A stretch of DNA of 27,927 bases, from NCBI GenBank assembly GCA_048636595.1, contig JAIVWI010000014.1, positions 1-27,927 on the forward strand, given 5' to 3'. Made by a program: the position numbers and the translations under genes. Below are positions 1-7,412 of this stretch, piece after piece (position 1 is the stretch's first letter; the number at the start of each line of letters is the position of its first letter). The DNA is from JAJRRA01 sp048636595. GTDB taxonomy: Bacteria > Pseudomonadota > Gammaproteobacteria > Xanthomonadales > SZUA-36. Below the pieces are notes generated by a model. It was given only the letters and a program-made list of their open reading frames with translations, was not told the origin of the DNA and ran no database searches.

Positions 1-131
1 AGGATTTCGACCACTTCAGGGCGGCTGAACTCAAGCGGCACGTCCGCCCCTTCGGCCAGCATGGCCCGCTGCTCGGTCCCGGAAATATGGATCCGGTTGG
101 ATTCACCATGCGGCTCCACTAATTTTGACAC
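1..131 (-). CDS. APS kinase-type protein with shortened ATP sulfurylase leader (5' part only)
   Basis: Only the first 43 codons are inside the window; the gene runs off the left edge. The GTG start at 131 has an AAGGAG ribosome site at 139-144 read on the minus strand. Residues 1-9 read MSKLVEPHG, nearly the same as the N-terminus of the sat gene at 27616 (MSKLVSPHG). From residue 17 the protein reads ISGTEQRAML and then FSRPEVVEI, which resembles the segment near the C-terminus of ATP sulfurylase that, in Sat-CysC fusion proteins, directly precedes the APS kinase domain. I infer an APS kinase-type protein derived from a bifunctional Sat-kinase by loss of the catalytic Sat core. The kinase P-loop would lie outside the window and is not seen. 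It could instead be a decayed sat copy. It is divergent from qmoA. Confidence 0.55.
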   Translation of the reverse strand, partial: MSKLVEPHGESNRIHISGTEQRAMLAEGADVPLEFSRPEVVEI

Positions 132-178
132 GTCCTTTCTCCTTCTTTACTTTTTTCGTATCGATTATATGATAGAAA

Positions 179-208
179 TTGAATATATTATCATCCGAGC
201 GATATACT
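179..208 (+). promoter_or_regulatory. Candidate sigma-70 promoter of the qmo-hdr operon
   Basis: TTGAAT at 179-184 and TATACT at 203-208 are separated by 18 bases, giving a fair match to a -35/-10 pair. The start of transcription would fall near 215. The pair sits in the AT-rich spacer between the divergent left-edge gene and qmoA. An inverted repeat, ATGATA at 169-174 and TATCAT at 189-194, overlaps the -35 region and could be an operator. This rests on pattern matching only. Confidence 0.35.
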
Positions 209-242
209 TAAATATGGCATAGTGGGTAAACGGAGAAATGAG

Positions 243-1535
243 TTGAGAAACGGACCAACCAGCCAAACCATCCTGGTCGTAGGCGGCGGCATCGCTGGAA
301 TCACCGCTGCCGTGGAGGCGGCGGAAACCGGTTACGACGTGATCCTGCTGGAGCAAAGCCCCGCACTGGGCGGGCGTGTTACCCGCTTCAGTCGATATTT
401 TCCCAAGCTTTGCCACCCCACATGCGGCCTGGAAATCAACTACCAAAGGATCAGAAAGAACCCGCGCATCAAGGTCATCACCATGGCCAGGGTTGAATCG
501 CTGAGCGGCCAGGCGGGGGACTATTCCGTCTCGGTAAAGACCCAACCGCGTTACGTCAATGAAAAATGCACGGCTTGCGGCGACTGTGCAAAGGCGACCG
601 ATGTGGAAGTTTCCAATGACTTCAATTATGGCATGGACAATGTGAATGCCGCGTATCTACCGCATGAGCATGCTTATCCACAACGTTATGTTATCGCGCC
701 CGAGGTGATCGGTACGCCGGATGCAGAAGAAATCAGGGATGCCTGCAAGTATGGCGCAGTTGACCTGGAGGAAACTGAATCCGTATTCGAACTCAAGGTC
801 GGGGCGGTAATCTGGGCAACCGGCTGGAAGCCCTATGACGCATCCAAAATCACGCCTTATTCCTATGACCTGAGCCCGGATATCATCAACAACGTGGAGA
901 TGGAACGCCTTGCTGCACACGATGGGCCAACCCAGGGCAAGATCCTGCGGCCCTCCAACGGAGAGCCAGCCAAACGGGTCGCACTGATCCAGTGCGCCGG
1001 ATCCCGCGATACCAATCATCTTCCCTATTGCTCACGGATTTGTTGTCTGGGCTCGATGAAACATGCAGCCTATGTGCGCGAGCAGTATGAAGATGCGGTG
1101 GTCGATATTTACTACATTGACTTGCGCGCACACGACAAGCTGGAAGCTTTTTACCAGCGCGTCAGCACCGACCCGCAAGTGAATTTCATCAAATCCAAGC
1201 CGGGCCAGATCGAGGTTGAAGAAGACGGTACGCCGGTGATTTGCGGCGAAGATACCCAAAGCCGGGAAATCTACGCGAAGTCATATGACCTGGTGGTGCT
1301 GGCGCTCGGCATGGAGCCCAGCGCGCTGTCGGACAGCAACGCCCTGCGCATGGGAAATCAGGATGACTACGGTTTTATCGTGCCGCTGCCTGGTGATGAG
1401 CCCGGCATGCCTTCAGCCGGCGTTGCCGCTGCGCCGCTGGATGTTTCCATGTCGGTTCAATCAGCTACCGCAGCAGCACTCAGCGCGATCCAGGCTATCC
1501 GCAATGCTGACACACTGGGAGTTCAAGCAGGATGA
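243..1535 (+). CDS. qmoA: QmoA, HdrA-like flavoprotein of the quinone-interacting oxidoreductase
   Basis: An FAD-binding HdrA-like subunit of the Qmo complex, which exchanges electrons with APS reductase in the cytoplasm. The dinucleotide-binding motif ILVVGGGIAGITAA lies close to the N-terminus, followed by the QmoA/HdrA signature FPKLCHPTCGLEIN. A Cys pair CTACGDC and the later HdrA-type stretch CAGSRDTNHLPYCSRICC are present. Length is about 430 residues, normal for QmoA. The reading frame opens with GTG at 222, but that codon has no ribosome site. I prefer TTG at 243 because GGAG sits at 232-235, seven bases upstream, and the predicted transcript starts near 215. The ATG at 238 is out of frame. 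The stop overlaps the start of qmoB by four bases (ATGA), which implies translational coupling. Confidence 0.93.
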   Translation: MRNGPTSQTILVVGGGIAGITAAVEAAETGYDVILLEQSPALGGRVTRFSRYFPKLCHPTCGLEINYQRIRKNPRIKVITMARVESLSGQAGDYSVSVKTQPRYVNEKCTACGDCAKATDVEVSNDFNYGMDNVNAAYLPHEHAYPQRYVIAPEVIGTPDAEEIRDACKYGAVDLEETESVFELKVGAVIWATGWKPYDASKITPYSYDLSPDIINNVEMERLAAHDGPTQGKILRPSNGEPAKRVALIQCAGSRDTNHLPYCSRICCLGSMKHAAYVREQYEDAVVDIYYIDLRAHDKLEAFYQRVSTDPQVNFIKSKPGQIEVEEDGTPVICGEDTQSREIYAKSYDLVVLALGMEPSALSDSNALRMGNQDDYGFIVPLPGDEPGMPSAGVAAAPLDVSMSVQSATAAALSAIQAIRNADTLGVQAG

Positions 1536-3862
1536 ATGATCAAGCCATGAAACCCGGTGTGTATTTATGCAAGGGCTGTGGCATCGGCGACGCAATTTCC
1601 GTTGATGCGCTCGAGCAAATAGCCGCCACCGATTATAAAGTACCGGTATGTCGTCAGCATGACATGCTGTGCGGTGACGAGGGGCGGGCTCTGATCGATG
1701 CCGACCTGGCCGATGGAAGTGTGAATCAAGCAATTATTGCCGCCTGTTCCCCGCGTGTCATGACCGATCGCTTCACCTTCGATGGCGCAGCGGCTATACG
1801 AGCCAACCTGCGTGAGCAGGTGGCCTGGTCGAAACCAGCAGGTGAGGAAGACACCCAGATGCTGGCCGACGACTACCTGCGCATGGCCATCGCCCAGGCA
1901 GCTCAAACCTCAGCCACAGTAGCTGCGCCTGAAGGCGAATACAGCCGGACTATCCTGGTTCTCGGCGGCGGCACAACCGGTTTGACGGCCGCGCTGGAGG
2001 CTGCCAGGACCGGCTATGAAGTGTTGCTGGTGGAGCGTGAAGAGCGCGTGGGCGGCTGGGCCAGAAAATGGTCAAAAACCATGCCCCACCTGCCGCCGTA
2101 TCGCGACCCCCAGCCCAATGGCCTGGATGAATTGGTCGCACAGGTCGAGGCGGAGTCGGCCATCACGATCCTCACCAACACCCTGGTAACAAAAACCGAG
2201 GGTGGTCCGGGAAAATTCACCGTCAGCATGAATCATGGTGGTGAGCTACGTACAGAGCACATTGGCGCCATTGTGGTGGCCACCGGTTGGCGTCCTTATG
2301 ATGCCAACAAGCTGGAGCACCTGGGTTACGGACTGAGCACGGATGTGGTGACCGGCATCGAGCTTGAAGAAATGCTCGGTGACAGCCCGCTGCAGCGCAA
2401 GTCCGATAACAAGCCGGCAAAAACCGTTATGTTTGTACAGTGCGCCGGCTCCCGCGATCCCGATCACCTGCCCTACTGTTCCTCTGTTTGCTGCGGTGTT
2501 TCGATCAAGCAGGCGCTGCAGATCACCCAGAAAGATCCTCGCGCCAATGTCTACATTCTGTTCGACGAACTGCGCACCCCCGGCACCGCGGAAGAATTTT
2601 ACCGCCAGGCGCAGGAAGCCGGAATTATCTTCATCAAGGGCAAAGTCAAGAGCGTGTCCGCCGACCTCGCACTGGTCTATGACGATGCCCTTCTTGGAGA
2701 AGAAGTAACCCTGCAAGGCCTGGACATGGTGGTACTGGCCACCGGCATGGTGCCCAACTCGACCAATCCCGAACTCGAACCGGCCGAAGAAGGTGCCGAG
2801 CAACTGGCCAACGACATCAACCCGCTTGCACCGCTACCGCTGGCCATTCGGATAGTCGACAGCGACAGTAATGATGCCGAGCCCACCCCGGTCGAAAAAA
2901 CAGCGACGAACGGAGAAGGGGCTGAGGCTAAAACTGTGGTTGAACCCGCTCTGCCGGGTGGACCGATACTCAATCTGCAGTATGTGCAGGGACCGCATAT
3001 TCCGGTCCTGGCCGACGGTTTTTCCGATTCGCACTATATTTGCTTTCCTTATGAGACCCGCAGAACGGGGATTTATACCTGTGGACCGGTGCGTCGGCCA
3101 ATGGACATGTGGGAAGCTGCTGAAGACGCAGCGGGAGCCACCCTCAAAGCCATCCAGTCGATTGAGAATGCGGCCCGGGGCGCTGCCATGCATCCCCGGG
3201 TGGGCGACCTGTCTTTCCCGAAAATCGGCCTGGATATCTGTACCAAGTGCCGCCGTTGCACCATCGAATGCCCGTTTGGCGCGATCGAAGAGGACGAAAA
3301 CGATTACCCCATATTGATCGAGTCGCGTTGCCGGCGCTGCGGGACCTGCATGGGTGCCTGCCCGGTGCGCACCATCAGTTTCGACAACTACAGTCCTTTC
3401 ATGGTCAGCGAAATGATCAGTGCCATCGAGGTGCCGGATGAATTTGACGAAAAACCCCGGATCCTGATTTTCGCCTGCGAGAACGATGCCTACCCGGCGC
3501 TGGATATGGCCGGGTTGAACCGTTATCAATACAGCGCCTTTGTACGTGTCATCCCGGTTCGCTGCCTGGGCTCGATCAACCTGTTGTGGATTTCGACTGC
3601 GCTGGAGAAAGGCTTTGACGGCATCATGCTGATGGGCTGCAAGTCCGGTGACGACTACCAGTGTCATTACATAAAAGGCAGCGCCCTGGCCGAAGAGCGC
3701 CTGTCCAAGGTTGGCGAGACCCTGAAAAGCCTGATGCTTGAAGAGGAGAGGGTAACGATGGAAGAGATCTCAATCGCCGATTCGGGCAGTATTCCGAAGG
3801 TTATCAACAGTTTTGTTGAGACGATCGAAGAAATTGGCTTTAACCCATTCAAGGGATTTTAA
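1532..3862 (+). CDS. qmoB: QmoB, HdrA-like flavoprotein with ferredoxin and MvhD-like domains
   Basis: The large subunit of the Qmo complex, 776 residues. The N-terminal part has a Cys motif (GVYLCKGCGIGD). A second FAD-binding motif, ILVLGGGTTGLTAALEA, follows near residue 140, then an HdrA-type Cys stretch CAGSRDPDHLPYCSSVCC near residue 305. Two [4Fe-4S] motifs, CTKCRRCTIECP and CRRCGTCMGACP, lie near residues 570 and 605. The last 150 or so residues resemble MvhD, the small iron-sulfur subunit of F420-non-reducing hydrogenase, with motifs such as FACENDAYPALD and LMGCKSGDDYQC. This order is typical of QmoB. The segment around residues 435-470 looks like a low-complexity linker rich in Glu, Thr and Asn. 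The gene overlaps qmoA and is two bases from hdrC, so it is within the same operon. Confidence 0.93.
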   Translation: MNDQAMKPGVYLCKGCGIGDAISVDALEQIAATDYKVPVCRQHDMLCGDEGRALIDADLADGSVNQAIIAACSPRVMTDRFTFDGAAAIRANLREQVAWSKPAGEEDTQMLADDYLRMAIAQAAQTSATVAAPEGEYSRTILVLGGGTTGLTAALEAARTGYEVLLVEREERVGGWARKWSKTMPHLPPYRDPQPNGLDELVAQVEAESAITILTNTLVTKTEGGPGKFTVSMNHGGELRTEHIGAIVVATGWRPYDANKLEHLGYGLSTDVVTGIELEEMLGDSPLQRKSDNKPAKTVMFVQCAGSRDPDHLPYCSSVCCGVSIKQALQITQKDPRANVYILFDELRTPGTAEEFYRQAQEAGIIFIKGKVKSVSADLALVYDDALLGEEVTLQGLDMVVLATGMVPNSTNPELEPAEEGAEQLANDINPLAPLPLAIRIVDSDSNDAEPTPVEKTATNGEGAEAKTVVEPALPGGPILNLQYVQGPHIPVLADGFSDSHYICFPYETRRTGIYTCGPVRRPMDMWEAAEDAAGATLKAIQSIENAARGAAMHPRVGDLSFPKIGLDICTKCRRCTIECPFGAIEEDENDYPILIESRCRRCGTCMGACPVRTISFDNYSPFMVSEMISAIEVPDEFDEKPRILIFACENDAYPALDMAGLNRYQYSAFVRVIPVRCLGSINLLWISTALEKGFDGIMLMGCKSGDDYQCHYIKGSALAEERLSKVGETLKSLMLEEERVTMEEISIADSGSIPKVINSFVETIEEIGFNPFKGF

Positions 3863-3864
3863 AA

Positions 3865-4482
3865 GTGGCTACTCTTTTATCCGACAGCAGTCAAAAGTAC
3901 GACCTGGGTTTTGCCCGGTGGGTTTACGAAAACGTCAAAGGCGGCGACCAGCTATCCATGTGTATGCAATGCGGTGCATGCTCCGGATCCTGTCCAATCG
4001 GTACCGACATGGACTATGGGCCGCGCAAACTGATCATGATGGTCCGGGCTGGAATGAAAGAAGCGGTGCTCACGTCCAACACGCTGTGGAACTGCACCCA
4101 CTGTTACCGCTGCACTGTCCGCTGCCCTCGTGGCATCCCGGTTACCCACATCATCCAGGGCCTGGGGGCCACGGCAGTTGACCTGGGCTACGCCCGTGAA
4201 GAGGACACCGCCCGTTTTGCCCGCTCATTCTGGTGGAGCGTGGTGCACTTTGGCCGCACCGATGAAAGGCTGGTGACCGCGAAGTATTATTTTTCCTTTG
4301 GCCTCAAAACAGGTATCAGGAAGGGTCTGGAAAACCTGAAGATCGCCCTGGGCATGGTCATGAAAGGACGCATGCACCTGGGTCTACCACACAAGGTTGC
4401 AGACAAAAAGGGCCTGAAGGCGATACTGGAAAAGGCTGCCGAAATTGAAGCGCGTGATAAGCAGGGCTGGACCGAATCATGA
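3865..4482 (+). CDS. hdrC: HdrC-like iron-sulfur subunit of Qmo-HdrCB
   Basis: A soluble heterodisulfide-reductase subunit C homologue of 205 residues. It has two classic [4Fe-4S] motifs, CMQCGACSGSCP near residue 33 and CTHCYRCTVRCP near residue 78, and no predicted membrane helices. In Qmo loci that lack qmoC, separate HdrC and HdrB proteins stand in for the soluble part of QmoC, and that is the arrangement here. The GTG start at 3865 follows the qmoB stop after two bases, and the end overlaps hdrB by four bases (ATGA). The C-terminal half is basic and helical with no recognised motif. The role inferred is to pass electrons between QmoAB and HdrB. Confidence 0.9.
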   Translation: MATLLSDSSQKYDLGFARWVYENVKGGDQLSMCMQCGACSGSCPIGTDMDYGPRKLIMMVRAGMKEAVLTSNTLWNCTHCYRCTVRCPRGIPVTHIIQGLGATAVDLGYAREEDTARFARSFWWSVVHFGRTDERLVTAKYYFSFGLKTGIRKGLENLKIALGMVMKGRMHLGLPHKVADKKGLKAILEKAAEIEARDKQGWTES

Positions 4483-5393
4483 ATGACAAAGACTCAAAGA
4501 AAAAATTCGTCTATTACCCCGGTTGCAGTTCCNNNNNNNNNNATCTCGATGAATCCCTGCGCGCCGTGGTCCCGGCACTCGGACTCGAAATGGAGGAGAT
4601 TGACGACTGGAATTGTTGCGGCGCCTCGGTCGGCAACATTGGCGGCGGGTCTTTGCCAACAACCGCCCTGTCGGGACGCAACCTGGCCAAGGCGGAGGAA
4701 CAGCAGGCTACTGAAATCATCACGGGCTGCGCGGCCTGCTATCTGAATACCCACGGGGCGAATGAGCGAATCAAGGCTGACATCGCTTTGCGCGGCAAAG
4801 TGAACGAATCCCTGGCCGCCGCTGACATGTCGTATGAGGCCAACCTGCAGGTCCGGCATGCATGCGAAGTCATCGTCAACGAAGTCGGAATTGAAAAGAT
4901 CAAGGAACGGGTCACCAACCCCCTGGAAGGCCTGAAGGTGGCGGGTTACGTAGGCTGCCAGACGGTGCGGCCGTTTGCCAACACGGAATCCGGCGGCAAT
5001 TACGATACCTTTGACAACCCGGAATTCCTCGACCAGTTCACCGAGGCCTGTGGCGCCGAGGCGGTGGACTATGACGTTAAGACCAGTTGCTGTGGTGGTT
5101 CCGTTTCGGTTATTTCCCCGGAAAAAACCCTCCACCTGATCAAGGAAATTCTGCAGGCTGCTGAAGATGCCGGAGCCGATGTTATTTCCACACCTTGCCC
5201 TCTGTGCCAAACCAATGTGGAGATGTATCAACCCGCGATCAACAGGAAATTCGGCACCAACTTCAACATACCGGTGGTGTTCTACAGCCAGCTTATGGCA
5301 AAAGCTTTTGGCCTGGATGGGAAAAAAGACGCCGGCCTGCACCGCAATACGATCCGCTCGGAAAAACTGGATATCCTGTTAAAAAACTCCTAG
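4479..5393 (+). CDS. hdrB: HdrB-like CCG-domain subunit (contains an assembly gap)
   Basis: A heterodisulfide-reductase subunit B homologue of about 304 residues. It has two CCG domains of the type that bind a non-cubane [4Fe-4S] cluster. The first has YPGCSS, then DWNCCGASVGN, then GCAACYLNTH. The second has GYVGCQTVRP, SCCGGSVSV and STPCPLCQTNVE. Bases 4533-4542 are N, so four residues just after the first conserved Cys are unknown. The frame is intact across the gap. It is the last gene of the qmo-hdr operon and overlaps hdrC by four bases. In this complex it probably takes the place of the missing QmoC in the path to a quinone or thiol partner; which one cannot be told from sequence. Confidence 0.9.
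   Translation: MNDKDSKKKFVYYPGCSSXXXXLDESLRAVVPALGLEMEEIDDWNCCGASVGNIGGGSLPTTALSGRNLAKAEEQQATEIITGCAACYLNTHGANERIKADIALRGKVNESLAAADMSYEANLQVRHACEVIVNEVGIEKIKERVTNPLEGLKVAGYVGCQTVRPFANTESGGNYDTFDNPEFLDQFTEACGAEAVDYDVKTSCCGGSVSVISPEKTLHLIKEILQAAEDAGADVISTPCPLCQTNVEMYQPAINRKFGTNFNIPVVFYSQLMAKAFGLDGKKDAGLHRNTIRSEKLDILLKNS
4533..4542. other. Assembly gap of ten N inside hdrB
   Basis: Ten undetermined bases lie in the hdrB coding sequence, between the codons for YPGCSS and LDES. They are an assembly feature and not biology. Ten is a common placeholder length, so the true size may differ. HdrB homologues usually have about two more residues between this Cys and the Asp-Glu-Ser stretch. Confidence 0.97.
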
Positions 5394-5475
5394 GCAAAAA
5401 CCTGACAAGCCGTGAAATCTTTTATGCAACTGGTCGAAGAATCACTGCACCAGGTACTGCTGGTCTGCACTCCTA

Positions 5476-6642
5476 CTATTTCGCGCTCGTCAAATTTATG
5501 GCTCTGGAGTCATTACTCTCAACTTTGTCGATGCATCTAACCACCAATTTATTCAATGCATCCTGATTAAATGTTGTGATGTTGGACTTTTTGGAGTGAT
5601 GCATCAGCGCTGATAAGGCCGCACCTAACTCAGATGCGGCGAACGCGGCTCTCAGGCCATCTTTCATTACATCAACCAAATAAGGGTAAAACAGATGCCC
5701 GGTAATGCGTGCATCACCGCGGCCAACCTGGTATTTTCCGTCAATGGCAGACTCAACTAAGGGATCATCAAATTCTTCCGCTATTTTTGTAGAATCCTTT
5801 GCATCTAAAGGAAGGTGTATCAGGTATTGTTTATTTTGGTATTGATAACAAGTCAAAGACCCGCCGGTTGAGAAGCCCAGCGCAAATGTCATGCTCGGGT
5901 CCATGTGCGGATTATGGTTCTTGGTGAATCTTTCGGTGATGTTCAAGAGCACCTCATCCGACATCTCATCCGGAAAGATCGGAGTACCAAATTTTTCGAT
6001 CAACTCATCATCGTTCAAACAAACAATGATGTCGTTGTTACCAATACGCGGCTGGATGGTATCGAAGCCAATACCAGTAGGGACAATGATTTGCGGCCCC
6101 AGGTAACTGTTTAAATAACCCGGCGTGATGATCGGGATACTATCTGCCCTTCTAAACCTTGCCTTGATTTCATCATCCAGGGTGTCGATGGGCGGGTGCG
6201 GTGAAACCAATAAATACGTTCGACCATAAGCATTGCCGTTATAACACTCACGTGGGCCCCAAATATTCGTGTGCACCTGAACGACATTCACATCGTTAAA
6301 TATGTGATTGTCAATTTCTTGCTGAGCTATAGACGACCGGTCTTCAGGTAAGATAATTTTAAATTGCACATCCACCTGCATAGCAGTATAAAGTGCCACT
6401 AAGCCCAGAAAAACATTCGTTGTATTCCCGCCGGAATTTGGGGCCGAGACATCCCGCCTTGAAATGAAATATTCTGAGTGTTCCTTGTCATCGAGCGTCA
6501 AACAAAACCCATCTTTGTCCTTGGTCACCTTTTCAAGCGGGACCTTGTTATAACGAAATTCGGGAATATCCACAAAATCTTCAACGTAATAATCATTTAC
6601 CGGCACGCCGATTCCGCGCATTTTTGGCATCAGTACATTCAC
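5476..6642 (-). CDS. Divergent PfkB/ribokinase-like protein of unknown function
   Basis: A 388-residue protein that I can place only by fold-level motifs. Residues 70-81 (SGGNTTNVFLGL) fit the N-terminal substrate loop of PfkB-family sugar and nucleoside kinases. Residues 207-219 (VCLNDDELIEKFG) match the family's Asn-Asp/Glu-Glu segment. Residues 255-262 (LGFSTGGS) match its ATP-site strand. Residues 307-345 match the C-terminal GAGD helix, but the motif reads GRGD, so the catalytic Asp310 is kept while an anion-hole Ala is replaced by Arg. That change makes normal kinase activity uncertain. The GTG start at 6642 has AAGGA upstream. Base composition is clearly AT-richer than in the sulfur genes around it, which suggests separate acquisition. 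It is convergent with hdrB. A link to sulfur metabolism is not evident. Confidence 0.65.
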   Translation of the reverse strand: MNVLMPKMRGIGVPVNDYYVEDFVDIPEFRYNKVPLEKVTKDKDGFCLTLDDKEHSEYFISRRDVSAPNSGGNTTNVFLGLVALYTAMQVDVQFKIILPEDRSSIAQQEIDNHIFNDVNVVQVHTNIWGPRECYNGNAYGRTYLLVSPHPPIDTLDDEIKARFRRADSIPIITPGYLNSYLGPQIIVPTGIGFDTIQPRIGNNDIIVCLNDDELIEKFGTPIFPDEMSDEVLLNITERFTKNHNPHMDPSMTFALGFSTGGSLTCYQYQNKQYLIHLPLDAKDSTKIAEEFDDPLVESAIDGKYQVGRGDARITGHLFYPYLVDVMKDGLRAAFAASELGAALSALMHHSKKSNITTFNQDALNKLVVRCIDKVESNDSRAINLTSAK

Positions 6643-6782
6643 AACACAATCCTTTTCATGTTTTCAAAATAATTTTATGACGTTATTAAAAAAATCGCCA
6701 ATCAATGCTGAATGCCGGTGCTGATCCAGATTGCCCTGGCTGGCCCGAAAAAGGGGCTGCCCGGCGGCAAAGGGGTCGGGCG

Positions 6783-7412
6783 TTACCAGTAAGCCAGCAG
6801 GCGCGCCTGCTCGATCCTGCTGTCGAATAGTTTCAATGGGCGGCTGCCTTTGGCCACACACTCTCCGCTTGAAACGTCAAAGGCCCACTGGTGTTTCGGG
6901 CAGGTCAGCTGTGTCCCTGACAGGGCCAGATGTGGAATATCTGTCACCTGGTGAGGGCAGCGGCTGTCGTATACACGGCAGTCGTTGCCGGAACGATAGA
7001 TAAAGACACTCCTTCCATCGCAGTCTTCCACGTAGGTAATATCTCCGTCACTGACTTCATCCCAATCGATCAGATCGTGCCATCCAGGCTCAGCATCCAG
7101 CAGGTCTATTCGAAATTCAGGGATATCCATGTCCAGCAGAATATCGATAGCCCAGACGATTTTGGCCAGGCCCAGGGTCGGGAATGCCATGAGGATGGCG
7201 TCCAGTATCTCGTGGGGGCTGGCGCCATCGCGCAGGGCCCGCGGCAGGTATTGCCGCAGGCCGCGCTCTGTCTGGCTGTCTATCTTGGTGATCACGGATA
7301 TCAGCGAGCGGGTTTTGGGGTCGAGGTGTTTGCCCGACTCTTTCAAGAAGGTGAAATAGGCCTTCATCGCCTCCGGGCGGGCTTTGATCAGGTAATTCAG
7401 TGCGTCACTCAT
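6783..7412 (-). CDS. Carboxymuconolactone decarboxylase-like / Rieske [2Fe-2S] fusion protein
   Basis: A 209-residue two-domain protein. Residues 1 to about 105 resemble the all-helical carboxymuconolactone decarboxylase/AhpD family (ending GASPHEILDAILMAFPTLG), but the CxxC pair of the redox-active AhpD members is absent. Residues 118-209 form a Rieske domain with ligands in CPHQ and CPKHQWAF, 16 residues apart, as in Rieske ferredoxins of oxygenases and nitrite reductases. There is no signal peptide or membrane helix, so it should be cytoplasmic. The ATG at 7412 overlaps the cysG stop by four bases, which couples its translation to siroheme synthesis. I infer a small electron carrier working with a partner in this block; the partner is unknown. 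It is unlikely to be a cytochrome bc1 Rieske subunit, since that has an N-terminal membrane anchor. Confidence 0.75.
   Translation of the reverse strand: MSDALNYLIKARPEAMKAYFTFLKESGKHLDPKTRSLISVITKIDSQTERGLRQYLPRALRDGASPHEILDAILMAFPTLGLAKIVWAIDILLDMDIPEFRIDLLDAEPGWHDLIDWDEVSDGDITYVEDCDGRSVFIYRSGNDCRVYDSRCPHQVTDIPHLALSGTQLTCPKHQWAFDVSSGECVAKGSRPLKLFDSRIEQARLLAYW

Noticed and set aside
165..545. Minus-strand open frame of 126 codons opposite qmoA
   Set aside because: It is a shadow of the qmoA coding strand with no known motif. Its 3' end covers the qmoA promoter region and part of the coding sequence.
2830..2955. Possible frameshift or fusion boundary in qmoB because of a low-complexity Glu/Thr/Asn segment
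   Set aside because: The frame is continuous and the flanking HdrA-like and ferredoxin domains are in the expected order. It looks like a linker.
2246..3667. Long minus-strand open frames (185 and 277 codons) opposite qmoB
   Set aside because: They are antisense to a well-supported coding sequence, have no motifs, and reflect GC-rich codon bias.
5445..5471. Imperfect stem (TGCACCAG with CTGGTCTGCA) after hdrB as a terminator
   Set aside because: The stem has a two-base bulge and no U-run follows, so I did not list it as a terminator.
6736..6775. Possible terminator after the Rieske fusion gene on the minus strand
   Set aside because: The TGCC/GGCA stem is only four bases, with a short T-run some bases later; too little to support.
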